29,663 nucleotides of DNA from Lentinus brumalis (Eukaryota > Basidiomycota > Agaricomycetes > Polyporales > Polyporaceae), in NCBI GenBank assembly GCA_001792895.1, contig MARA01000116.1:1-29663 (forward strand), written 5' to 3'. Shown here one piece after another: positions 19,703 to 29,663 of this stretch. The first letter of the stretch is position 1. Each line of letters begins with the position of its first letter. A program made the position numbers and the translations under genes. The notes under the pieces were generated by a model that saw nothing but the letters and a program-made list of their open reading frames with translations, had not been told where the DNA came from and did no database searches.

Positions 19703-21500
19703 CGAAGAGAATCGTCTTTTAGGTACGACGATTCCTGCCAGCAAAGGTAACGACAACTGATGTCCGTGGGAAAGTTGTTGGAACTCCGATAGTCAGTAGT
19801 AAGTGATTACATAAGCGCATGTAAGAACCAGGTAAGAAACTTTCTTATGTCCTGGAACCCCAGATTGAGGTTAGGAGTGCACAGCTTTAGGGTTGGCAGA
19901 CGCTCATGCAGCTCTGTAGCGCAAGTCCAGCATGGTCCTGCTCATCCAACAACTCTGAGTGTTGCTTCATTTTTGTAGTAGATATAGAATGCAATATAGA
20001 CTTCTAAGATGCTGTAAGGCAGACTTGTAGTTGAACTATGCTGCACTGCACTCTCTGTCTCTCTATCTACCCAGTACACATGATTATGCTGCAGCTTAGT
20101 GATGTGCTGAGCCCGGCTGGAAGCTGGTTTGTAGGCTCTCAAGCTGGTCATCTTTAAGCTGAGCTGGGCCGCTATGTCTATCATTCAGAGATGCTTCTTC
20201 AGTACCGCATCTGATGCCTATGACCACCAAGGTCTTAACTATTATGGTTTATGACAGACTCAGCCCAGAGCGCAACAATCTTTCACATGGGTCCAATTGT
20301 GAATGCCATTCAACTGCTTCCAAGATAGTTCTTATGGTATAGATGGGGTCAAGGTCAAGGATGGTAAGGTATCAAAAAGCAGTTGCAGTTTGAAGAGCTC
20401 AGGCAGCAAACACACACACTGCCTGAGGGTGGTCTCTTGGGAGGTCCATCGGAGACAAGCAGAGATAACCTGAGAAGAGCTTGAGTAGTCTCAGAAGGGG
20501 TGTCCAAGGCCTGATGGACGTCCAGGGCTGTTGGAGGAGTACATCAGAATAACTTGTACGGCTGTGTGTCAGCATGTAGGATTATCCCAAGCACTAAAGC
20601 AAATAGAGGTCATCTCTAATAGTCTTGTAGGTGGGAACAGAGGCAGCCGCTCAGATTGCCACCAGTACTGCCAGTGCTGGGGTGGTCGCTGGTGGTTGCG
20701 CCTGTTCAATGTTGGCTCTGCATCATCCTCTAACTGTCATCTGCATTGCTGGCGGCAGGCTCTCTGGTCTGGCTTTCCGAGGTACATAAATTGCATGGAT
20801 CCATACTTCTCTGGCACTCTGTGTCTCCGGTGACACTGCAACAACCATGACTTGCGCTTACTCTCCGGCTGGTACTATATGGCTAACTCAGCCCACACTT
20901 CATTGTATCTCGGCAGCCTACTGGTCTGATCCTAGGTCATGCTCTTTGTCCTGTGGCCTGCTGCACGTGCTGAGGGGTGCATCATGGTCTAGCTCTTGGC
21001 TTAGGTATGTATTGAAGGGGTTGGCTTGCCAGCCCACTTTGCAAGGTGTCTGCAATGTGCATACATCTTGAATCCAGGTGCCCACTTGTTGGCTTTGTGT
21101 AACTTGTAATATTCTCCTCGCTGGAGTCGTCGCAATGAGGCGTACATCTGTAGTCCACTCTGTATTGAACATGGTCTATATAATTGCAATGACAGCTCAG
21201 GTGCTTCCTACCATGATATGCATGAACAGAGAGTGTCACCCGACCATAGTGCTAAGTATTTGGAATCAAGCTTCTGCTGGCTCGGGGGCCCTTTGAGAAT
21301 GTCTCGACTCTCCCTTCACCGTGTATTTATTGCTAGCTGTATTGAGTTTGTCTCTGCCCCAGGGCCTGAGATGACCAGAGATAATCTCGCAAGTCCCCTG
21401 ACGAGACCCTTGGGATCACCCATGAGACAAATTCCGAGATGATCTCCGGTTGTCCCGGATGCCCCTCACGAGAGAACCTCCTCATGCAGTGACATGGACA

Positions 21501-21508
21501 TATATAAA
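21501..21508 (+). promoter_or_regulatory. TATA-like motif inside element X
   Basis: GACATGGACA is followed by TATATAAAGC, a good core-promoter-like sequence, in a stretch without any gene. It could be a remnant of an LTR-type promoter, but I see no matching LTR ends. Confidence 0.25.
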
Positions 21509-22066
21509 GCTGGACTTGCATCAAGCAGGTATCAAGCAAATATATGTACAGGCAAGGTACTACATAGCAGTCCAGAAGTAGAGTAACAAAGGCAGTAGTC
21601 TGGGCAATAACAAAGGTAAGAAAGGGTGATAGTAGCATAAAAGTAACCAGAAGCATCACAAGTAATGGGTAAGCTTGTGATCTAATTGAATATCAATGGT
21701 TCTAGTGTGATCTGTTAGGACAAATGCTGCATGTCAGTCTCTGAATTGATCAATTGCAACCACTTATAAGACACTCATAATTATCTTGAGCTCACATCAT
21801 CCAGCCAACTTACTCAACAGCATCAGCAATATGTCATTACTCTGTACTGTTAGTCACCATTTACTAAACTACTTACTGATCAACTACACCAGCAAATAGT
21901 GTCATCACTGTTGCCCTATTTGATTGCCAGTACCAAGCAATGACATCCATAACTGATGAGTGCAATTCATCATATTGTTGACACATAAACAGCATAGTAA
22001 CAGATCTAATGGGTGGTGGACTGACATTAGCCTCAGCTATGGGTCTTTTGTTGGAGTCAATGATCA

Positions 22067-22482
22067 CCCACGGCATTGTTATCTGCTATAGTTTCCTTGT
22101 ACCGCTCTAGTATCTGTCACAGTTGCCCCATAACACCCACTTACCCACTGCATTATTATCTGCCATAGTCCTCCTCATATTGCTCTAGTATCTGGCAAAG
22201 TTTCAAAACACTCGCTTACCCACCGCATTATGATCTGCCATAGTCCTTCTTGTATCGCTTTGCTATCTGCTTTGTTATCCCTCATAGTTGCCCTTGTTAT
22301 GCCCACTTACCTGCTGCATTATAATCTGCCATAGTCCTTCTTGTATCGCTCTAGTGTCTGTCATAGTTGCTCACATAACGTCCACTTACCTGCTGCATTA
22401 TTATCTGCCATAGTCCGCCTTATATCACTTTGTTATCCACTTTGTTACCCATCATAGTTGCCCTCATAACGCCCACTTACTC
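22067..22482. repeat. degenerate tandem repeat, about five units
   Basis: Units begin CCCACTTACC(T/C)(G/A)C(T/C)GCATTAT and share ATCTGCCATAGTCC and CATAGTTGCCC. Unit lengths alternate between roughly 70-80 and 90 bases because some carry an extra TTTGTTATCC-type block. The last partial unit ends at CCCACTTACTC. No coding frame runs through it. Confidence 0.8.
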
Positions 22483-22906
22483 TATTGAGAACAAAGCCCA
22501 CAGCTTGCCTGATTGCCGGTGTCATCCAAAACTACTGAATGCAATCCATCCAGTTATTAAACCCTACTGATGATACTGATGCATGTTATTTGTGATAGAC
22601 AAACTAGAGCCTCTGTTAGAAGTCCCCATATTGAAGTTACTTATCAGTTTGTAGAGCCATTGCCAAAACAATCCTAACAGCTTACAGTTTCAGATTGTCC
22701 GTCCCAATCGGGCAATTAAGCGCCGGAAAGCGCTGAGCTCGAAACTGCACCTTGTTGACTTTGTTTGGCCAATAGATTGAAAGACTGATAATAAATGTTG
22801 ATAGGGAGACTTATAACTCAGTCTGTAGGTATTGTAGCACACAATAGAGACTTTGTTATCCTGATCAAGTGCCGGGAATAGGATGGATTGCACTCATTAA
22901 TACCAG

Positions 22907-23049
22907 ATGATGCCATGCCCATGCTTACAAATCACGGGCGGCAAAAACATGGCGGAAAAGTGTCGTTGTGATTGTGATTATGACGTACGACGACACTTTT
23001 CCGCCATGTTTTTGCCGCCCGTGATTTGTAAGCATGGGCTTGGCATCAT
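22907..23049. repeat. 60-bp near-perfect palindrome in the LINE 5' leader (copy B)
   Basis: Arms 22907-22966 and 22990-23049 match those in copy A base for base, with the same single mismatch and the same 23-base loop. Both copies therefore carried it before they were inserted. Confidence 0.95.
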
Positions 23050-23624
23050 AATTTGTAAGCAAGGCTTGGCATCATTCCAATTACAATCGATTCAAACTGC
23101 AATAGAGTGCCCTATTAACGCAGTTCTATGCCAAGTAAGCTTTATAAGTGATGTGCAAATGTTGTAAGCAGGGACTCTATCCGTCCTCTGAGTAATTGAG
23201 GTTGTTTATGTAAAGATAAGTACATGTTAATGGGATGGATTGCATCTATGTCTTCTGGATGTAAGTACCAATGGACGGCGCCAATAAGAACTGTTTGTAT
23301 CACATCTCTCTCAATACTTATCCAATCCGGACGAATGTTATACCATTTGAAAGCTACAGAGGAGCTCTACAACATGGGCTGTGTTTGCAGCCATGTCAAT
23401 TGATGTTTGTTTATGTGTTTATGGCATAAAGATATGTATCATTGGCACCAATTGCCCTCTACCAGTGAATTCTTATACCAGGGCTCCTATAATACCTGTA
23501 TCTCTATGCAGGTGTTATAATAATTATACACTGTGATACTTACACTATTCATGAACAGCAGAGAAAGTTGCATGCTAGGTTGTAACTAACATATTATCTA
23601 TCACAACAGTCAACGGACGAAGCG

Positions 23625-26600
23625 GTGTGGCCGGCCTCCTTCGACAGAGGGGCCACCAGTGCGAGTGTGTACGAGGACCTCGATGAAGGAAGCGGAGGCG
23701 CGGCCAGCCGCCTTCGCACGACGGAGGACTCTGCTGCCATGGGGCACGAGGTGGACGAGGCGGAGTCCTCCATCACGGCACATCAGATGGAGACGTGTAC
23801 AGGGCCTCAATCCGAGACCCGTGCTGGATCCCAGCAGACATCCCAGATCCTGGGATTAAACATGGACGATGTACGTCCTCGCTCGCGGAGTCCCGAGCTT
23901 GACGGGAGGCCTGTCCCCACGTCGCACGTGGGTTCTGCCGGCCAACAGTCTGAGGAGACGAACGACCTCAGAGATGGCCCAGCAACACAGAGCGATGGCT
24001 CTGCAGCTCCTGCTCTGGAGATGGATGTGGATGACCCAATGCAAGGCCCACCGCCCTCACCCACGAGACGCGTACAATGGCGCGAGGACACCCTCACCCG
24101 TAAAGAAGCACCGCGAATTGCAACGCTCAACATGAACGGCTATGGGAATCTTGTCAGAGATCACGAAAACAATAAATGGGGCCGCATATACAAAGTACTG
24201 TCTGACCAACGTATAGGCATTCTCCGGCTCCAGGAGACGCACCTTACCGACGAGAGGAAGGCTGGCCTTCACAAGATGTTTGCAAGGCGCATTAAGATCT
24301 TCCATTCAGCACACCCGGATGCCCCAACCTAACGGGAGGGAGTAGCGATTGTAATTAATACGCACTATCTCGATGAGTCCAAGGCCGAAGCTACTGAGAT
24401 TATACCTGGAAGAGCTCTGCAGCTGTCAATTGAATGTCAGGGCGGAGACAAGCGGCACATACTGTGTGTCTATGCTCCAACATCTGATGGTGTAGAAGGA
24501 CATAAGAGGTTCTTCAACGAGCTGGAAGAATATTATGAAATGCACCCAGCGAGCCCCAAGCCACAACTCATGGCAGGCGACTTCAACAATGTCGAAGACA
24601 TTATCGACCGGCTGCCTGTCCAAGATGGCCCCGATACATCAATTATCGCCCTCGACAGGCTGAAACTAAGTCTTGGCCTCATGATTGCTGATGGCTGGCG
24701 TACGACGAACCCAACGGCGCGCGACTACACTTTCCACCGTGGGTCCGGACAGAACACTGTCTTCTCGAGGCTAAATCGCATTTACGTCAGTACTGATCTC
24801 TTCAATAATGCCCGAGACTGGCGAATATGCGAGCCCGGGGTAAAGACTGACCATAGTATGGTCAGCGTCCAGCTCACCTTGGATACGGCCCCGATAGTTC
24901 GTCCAGGCCGACCGATCTTCCCACTCGGGCTGCTGAAAGACAACAAACTAGCGAAGAGCATTAAGCAGAGAGGCATGGAAGCTCTGCATGAACTCACCTG
25001 CCTTGAAACCTCCGGGGTGCGGACAGAGGGCGCGAACCCACAAACTGTACTGCATAAATTCAAGGTCGACACCATGCTGATGGCAAGAGACCGGGAGAGA
25101 GCGGTTGTACCAAAGCTGCTCCATGAGATCCGAGAACTCGAGTCGGAGCTGCGGAAGGTCAAGGCAGACCGCACGATGTCGGAACAAGCGACACTTGAGG
25201 CGGCGGCTGCGCTAACAACACAGATCCGAGAGCTAAAGATGAAGAGATTCAAACAGCAGCAGCAGAATTCGAGGGCAACCCATAGACTATATGGGGAACA
25301 CCCTACGAAGTACTGGTCGCAGTTGCACAAAGAGAGCGCACCTAGAGATGTCATTCCTGCCTTCGAGAAGAACCCTGAGAGGGGACCGTCGGAGGAAGCA
25401 CGGTACGAGACGGACTTGGCCAAAATGGCGGAGATGGCGAGACGGCACCACAACCATGTTCAGCGCGATGAGCCGAGTATGAAACCAGCGGATGAGCGTG
25501 AGCAGGATATCCGGACAGCCTTGAACAGCCTCAATGTGTCAGTATCAGACGAACAACGCCAGGAGCTGCGTGGCGAAATAACGTACGAGGAGTGCGAACT
25601 TTCCTTATGATTCTCAAAGAATGGGTCTGCTCCAGGTATGGACGGAATTTGCTTTGAACTTTGGAAGATGTTGCACGCGAGGCACTCAGAGGACTCCCGC
25701 TTCCCTGACTGTCAGGATTTTGACATGTTGGTGCTGCTGCGAGCTGCCTTTGAGGATATGTGGACCCACGGGGTGAGCGCAACTACTTCCTTTGCAGAGG
25801 GCTGGATTGCTCCCATCTATAAGGAGAAGGGAGAGCAGTCTAAGATTGTCAATTACTGCCCAATAACACTCCTGAATACAGACTATAAATTGCTTAGCAA
25901 AACCCTGGCAGTCCGGTTAGCGGACATTGCTCCGGACTTGATACACAAGTTGCAAGCAGGCTTCGTACCTGGCCGTAAAATCCATAATCATACTCAATTA
26001 GCCCGGATGATGACCCTATGGGCTGAGAAAAATGGGGCTGATGGTGCGATAGTCGCACTGGACCAGGAAAAAGCATACGACAAAGTCGCGCACGACTATC
26101 TCTGGCGAGTTCTTCGCCAATTTGGCATTCCTGACGAATTTGTGAACCTAGTAGAATCCCTATATGCAAACGCAAACACGTCAGTCATGATCAATGGCAT
26201 TCTGAGTAGACCGTATCAGGTTTATCGGGGAGTACGCCAGGGCGACCCCCTCTCCTCCTTATTGTTCGACCTTGCCATTGAACCTCTCTCGGCGATGATT
26301 TGACATTCAGACCTGACATGCCTCAGTATTCCATGCACCGGAGAAGTGCTCAAGGCTACCCTGTTCGCGGACGACATGACCGTGTATGTCTCGTCGGACG
26401 ACGACTTCGCTGTGCTCCAGTCGATCCTCGACACCTGGTGTTCGGCCGCAAAAGCGTGATTCAACCTGCAGAAAACAGAGATTATCCCAATAGGCTCCTC
26501 CGAGTACAGACAGAGAGTAGCGGATACATACCACTCGACAGGGAATTGGGAGAACTTCCCAACTAACGTACATGTGGCCAGAGACGGCGAACCGGTACGA

Positions 26601-27108
26601 ATTTTGGGTGCCTTCTTTGGAAATGAGGTTAACCAGATTGACCTATGGTCAACTGTACTCACAAAGATGGTCGCGATGCGACAGCCGTTGATGAAAGCGA
26701 TGGCGCGATGGCGGAATGGCCATTCTACAGTCATCGGTAAGAAACATGTCCTACAAATGATAGTGGGGGGTATGACTCAGTATCTGATGAATGTTCAGCG
26801 TATGCCTGAGCCTATTGTTAAATGGCTCACGAAGGTCATGTGCAGCTATCTCTGGGATGACAAGCACAACTCCCCAGTAGGGATGAGCCATGTCTGCCTG
26901 CCTGTAGAGTGAGGAGGCCTAAGTGTTCTGGATCTGCACGCCAGGAATGAGGCAATAGACATTATGTGGTTAAAATCATATCTCGACTTCAGCACGGAGC
27001 GTCCACTGTGGGCGTACCTAGCAGACGATCTCCTGGCTAACCACGTCCCTAAGACGTGCAGACCACAGCAGTCTGACCTGCGTATCAATATGTTCCTGCA
27101 GGGCTGGA
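23625..27108 (+). pseudogene. LINE copy B polyprotein: leader, APE endonuclease, reverse transcriptase
   Basis: All of it is in frame 0. The acidic leader is fused directly to the endonuclease (NMNGYGNLV, LQETHL, MAGDFNNVED, TDHSMVSV). A coiled-coil spacer follows (HEIRELESELRKVKADRTMS). The reverse transcriptase shows KNGSAPGMDGI, NYCPITLLNTDYKL (Arg expected where Cys is), ALDQEKAYDKVAHDYLW with the motif A Asp, GVRQGDPLS, and LFADDMTVYV with the catalytic Asp pair. In-frame stops are TAA 24330-24332 and TGA 25608-25610, 26301-26303, 26457-26459 and 26910-26912. No frameshift is needed across these 3.4 kb. In the family this protein nicks target DNA and copies the element RNA into it. The reading ends at FLQGWSV, where sequence is missing before RNase H. 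Confidence 0.88.
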
Positions 27109-28364
27109 GTGTGTACCAATAATGGCGAGGCAAATGCACGCGTCGGTGCAGGGGTCTTCGTCGGCGGGAACCAAGCATTGAACAAAAGTCTGCGGCTCCC
27201 GGAAACGTTAGAACAGTCGAATCAGACTGAAGAGGCGGTGGCCACGCTGATGGCGGTGCGTCTGCCTGGCGACTTCACTCGGGTCAGACACATCACAGAC
27301 TCAAAGACGGTCATGGACTCGCTCACCAAATGGCATCGGAGGCATGAAGATACAGGGTATATCTTGCAGAGGAATGCCCAGATTACCAAGGCTATCATGG
27401 CGCAGTTGAGAATGAGGAAAGCTCACTCGGTTTACAAGTGGGTTAGAGGCCATGATGGCCACCCTGGAAATGAGGCGGCCAATAGGTTAGCTGCGGAAGG
27501 GGCAGAGAAAAATGATAACGACGAAGTCTTGCTAGCAATTCCATCGGAGTATACACTCTCGGGCGCAAAACTGAACTGCATCACGCAGAAGCTCGCCTAC
27601 CGTGTGATCAGAGCTCGGAAGGACGCCAAGACAAAAGCAAGACCACGCGCAGTCGCAAGTCTCGACATGATTGTAAGCGGTCTACAAGACTGATACGGCA
27701 TCCAGCTGCACGAAGCGTCAATCTGGCACTCCCTACGCTCGAAGCATGTATTGCGGGAAGCCGCCCAGTTCATATGGATGTCTATTCACGACGGGTTCAT
27801 GATCGGAACCCACTGGCTGAGGCCTAAGATGTCGGCCGAACTACAGCAACGAGCGCAATGTGCTTCATGCGGGACCTTGAAAGCATGTCTCACATATGTT
27901 TCGACTGCCCGGCTAAAGGCCAGAGAACAATCTGGAAGCTTCTGAAAAGAATATGGGCACTCACCAAGCAAGACTGGAAGGCCCCATGCTGGGGGACGGC
28001 ATTTGGGGCGGCGTGTGTTGTGCTCAAAACGGCGGAGGGTGCGAGGAACGCGGACCTAGAGAACCTCTGGTGCATACTATGCACGGAGGCAGTACATCTG
28101 ATTTGGAAGCTGAGATGTGAGCGGGTTATCCAACACGGTGGAGTGGAATTCACGAAGCGGGGGATTACAAACCGTTTCTATGCTGCCCTTGACTCCCACC
28201 TGACTCTTGATAGATGTGTTGCAGCGATGGCAAGCAGCAAGAGAGCGCTTAAACCGGACGGCGTCGAACCAATCTGGCTACCGGTCGTGAATGATCGCGA
28301 ATCTCTCCCGCCCAAGTGGGTGGTGCAGAGCGGGGTTTTAGTGGGTATAAAGCGAGGGCGATGA
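27109..28364 (+). pseudogene. LINE copy B RNase H and C-terminal Cys/His domain
   Basis: The frame changes to 1 at about 27109, where CTNNGEANARVGAGVF starts. The segment that should precede it, with the first catalytic Asp (normally ...TDGSC), is absent and the RT C-terminal region is joined straight to it: an internal deletion. Later RNase H residues are present: NQTEEAVATL (Glu), ITDSKTVMDSL (Asp) and GHDGHPGNEAANRLA. A TGA at 27691-27693 interrupts LQD-YGIQLHEASIW. The C-terminal domain has CASCGT and, in another frame, ESMSHICFDCP, forming a CCHC-like cluster split by a one-base loss near 27875. It ends at TGA 28362-28364. Confidence 0.82.
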
Positions 28365-28626
28365 TGGGGGAGGCCGACTATGTTGGCCAATCCCAAATGA
28401 TTTGCCTAACCTTTGAGTCCCACACTCAGTGCGTAATGCATTTCCCCGCAGTTTCTGGTGACGGTGTTATTCTTATTGCATGACCCATCCGAGGTTCCAA
28501 CCCCTCGGGCGAGTCGCCAAGCGCGCCTGGACAATACTCTCGACCATGAGCCACACAACAAGCCCCTCTGGGGACCAATGTGGCCCGAGGCTAAATGCGC
28601 TCCTCCAAAAGAAAAACAAAAAAAAA
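28365..28626 (+). other. LINE copy B 3' UTR and A-rich tail
   Basis: There is no coding frame. The stretch ends in CCAAAAGAAAAACAAAAAAA (from 28605), the A-rich 3' end expected of a retrotransposed LINE. Downstream sequence is unlike the LINE. Confidence 0.7.
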
Positions 28627-28680
28627 CATATCATCCATAATTGAGTACAGAGATTCCCCATAACATACAAAGACTCCCAA

Positions 28681-28695
28681 TTCCTCATCGATCGT
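28681..28695 (-). repeat. inverted repeat, right copy (possible TIR of element X)
   Basis: TTCCTCATCGATCGT is the exact reverse complement of 19688-19702. A 15-base match within the short end segments of one inferred insertion is very unlikely by chance. Confidence 0.65.
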
Positions 28696-28729
28696 CCCTG
28701 CCAGGAATGGCGTCCCTGCCAGGAATGGC
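28695..28729. repeat. 17-base sequence repeated twice, period 18
   Basis: TCCCTGCCAGGAATGGC occurs at 28695-28711 and 28713-28729. A related motif (ATTCCTGCCAG) lies near the left end of X at 19731-19741 in the opposite sense with one mismatch, so it may be a subterminal repeat. Confidence 0.8.
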
Positions 28730-28745
28730 CTACTTCCCAACAAGT

Positions 28746-29663
28746 CCACCGTGGTCCGGACAGAACACTGTCTTCTCGAGGCTAAATCGCATTTACGTCA
28801 GTACTGATCTCTTCAATAATGCCCGAGACTGGCGAATATGCGAGCCCGGGGTAAAGACTGACCATAGTATGGTCAGCGTCCAGCTCACCTTGGATACGGC
28901 CCGATAGTTCGTCCAGGCCGACCGATCTTCCCACTCGGGCTGCTGAAAGACAACAAACTAGCGAAGAGCATTAAGCAGAGAGGCATGGAAGCTCTGCATG
29001 AACTCACCTGCCTTGAAACCTCCGGGGTGTGGACAGAGGGCGCGAACCCACAAACTGTACTGCATAAATTCAAGGTCGACACCATGCTGATGGCAAGAAA
29101 GAGACAGAGAGGGTTGTACCAAAGCTGCTCCATGAGATCCGAGAACTCGAGTCGGAGCTGCGAAAGGTCAAGGCAGACCGCACGATGTCGGAACAAGCGA
29201 CACTTGAGGCGGTGGCTGCGCTAACAACACAGATCGAGAGCTAAAGATGAGAGATTTAAACAGCAGCCAGAATTCGAGGGCAACCATAGACTATATGGGG
29301 AACACCCTACGAAAGTACTGGTCGCAGTTGCACAAAGAGAGCGCACCTAGAGATGTCATTCCTGCCTTCGAGAAGAACCTGAGAGGGGACCGTCGGAGGA
29401 AGCACGGTACGAGACGGACTTGGCCAAAATGGCGGAGACGGCGAGACAGCACCACAACCATGTTCAGCGCGATAGCCGAGTATGAAACAGCGGATGAGCG
29501 TGAGCAGGATATCCGGACAGCCTTGAACAGCCTCAATGTGTCAGTATCAGACGAACAACGCCAGGAGCTGCATGGCGAAATAACGTACGAGGAGTGCGAA
29601 CTTTCCTTATGATTCTCAAAGAATGGTCTGCTCCAGGTATGGACGGAATTTGCTTTGAACTTT
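28746..29663 (+). mobile_element. LINE copy C, start of the 3' half (continues beyond the window)
   Basis: From CCACCGTGG on, this matches copy B from 24734 onward. It encodes the end of the endonuclease (NTVFSRLNRIYVSTD, TDHSMVSVQL), the coiled-coil spacer, and the same TGA (29610-29612) before the reverse transcriptase. Compared with B it has many single-base losses in short runs (GGGTCC to GGTCC, GGCCCCG to GGCCCG, ACCCTGAG to ACCTGAG, AATGGGTC to AATGGTC) that scramble the frame. Position and sequence fit the missing part of copy A. Confidence 0.85.

Larger units (their letters stand above)
19687..22789. mobile_element. element X, left part: non-coding insertion in LINE A
   Basis: About 3.1 kb of AT-richer DNA sits between the end of LINE half A and the start of LINE B. 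All frames are short and none looks coding. Its first bases (19688-19702) form a 15-bp perfect inverted repeat with 28681-28695 on the far side of LINE B. It also holds an 8-bp hairpin (19709-19716 with 19727-19734), a 9-bp hairpin (20398-20406 with 20419-20427), a TATATAAA promoter-like motif at 21501-21508, and a tandem array at 22067-22482. It is probably a non-autonomous element, or a pile of old repeats, of unknown class. No target-site duplication is clear. Confidence 0.5.
22790..28626 (+). mobile_element. LINE copy B, nearly full length with A-rich tail
   Basis: It starts at AATAAATGTTGATAGG, the same point as copy A, and runs through a leader with the palindrome, an acidic N-terminus, APE endonuclease, reverse transcriptase, RNase H and a C-terminal Cys/His region. 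A 3' UTR and an A-rich tail (28606-28626) follow. This order, with an RNase H after the RT, fits the Tad1/I group of non-LTR retrotransposons common in fungi. I found no clear target-site duplication. The 5' end is complete relative to A. An internal deletion near 27100 and six in-frame stops make it inactive. Confidence 0.88.
28627..28745. mobile_element. element X, right part
   Basis: About 119 bases lie between the A-rich tail of LINE B and the start of LINE half C. They contain the right inverted repeat (28681-28695) and, just outside it, a 17-base sequence present twice. The sequence resembles neither LINE, so it is best explained as the other end of the X insertion. Confidence 0.5.

Noticed and set aside
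21340..21680. Solo LTR suggested by the TATATAAA motif and downstream sequence
   Set aside because: I could not find paired TG...CA ends, a flanking duplication, or a second copy in the window.
22067..22482. Could the regularly spaced repeats be a CRISPR array?
   Set aside because: Units are long and degenerate, their spacing is not filled with unique spacers, and the setting is a eukaryotic repeat.
24782..25453. 223-codon minus-strand frame inside LINE B
   Set aside because: It is antisense to the endonuclease/coiled-coil region of the LINE. The Ser/Cys-rich translation has no recognisable domain.
1..29663. tRNA and rRNA genes
   Set aside because: I looked for T-loop-like TTCGA contexts with paired acceptor stems and for rRNA-like conserved stretches and found none that hold up by eye; a covariance-model search would be decisive.

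Overview
The window looks like nuclear DNA of an agaricomycete fungus, probably a polypore-type basidiomycete. Positions 1 to about 17,700 are GC-rich and gene-dense. Genes there are split by many introns of 46-83 bases, mostly with GTRNGT-type donors, CTRAY-like branch sites and YAG acceptors. Several proteins belong to families that, from memory, are largely basidiomycete. There is no sign of bacterial operons.

Left part (1-9,471): a partial nucleotidyltransferase-like hypothetical gene (2-902, +); a seven-exon gene for a Cys-rich, zinc-cluster-like, Pro/Ser-rich protein (1778-3448, +); a diverged and frameshifted 40S ribosomal protein S3 gene (4151-5080, +) bracketed by two diverged direct repeats of about 165 bases; a four-exon acidic hypothetical protein of 521 residues (5513-7240, -); and several weaker gene candidates.

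Middle (9,472-17,744): a divergent but catalytically complete-looking class I ribonucleotide reductase large subunit gene (9472-12606, +), then a head-to-head pair of paralogous bZIP-like/coiled-coil genes (13975-15155, - and 16038-17081, +) that share two internal exons of exactly 157 and 69 bases.

Right part (17,745-29,663): AT-richer, repeat-derived DNA. The 5' half of a Tad1/I-like LINE (copy A, 17745-19686) stops abruptly. It is followed by about 3.1 kb of non-coding DNA (X), a nearly full-length second LINE (copy B, 22790 to about 28626, with an A-rich tail), a further 119 bases of X-like sequence, and then a LINE 3' half (copy C, 28746 to the window end). C starts at exactly the base where A stops. 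The simplest reading is one LINE (A+C) split by element X, which carries a 15-bp inverted repeat near its two ends, with X itself split by LINE B. The LINEs carry a 60-bp near-perfect palindrome in the 5' region. Their single long reading frame is broken mostly by TGA codons where arginine CGA would fit, which suggests CpG deamination.

A caution covers the whole window. Single-base indels, mostly in short homopolymer runs, break otherwise conserved reading frames in at least four unrelated genes and become dense in copy C near the right edge. Some frameshifts may therefore be consensus errors rather than biology. All splice models were built by eye and need transcript support.
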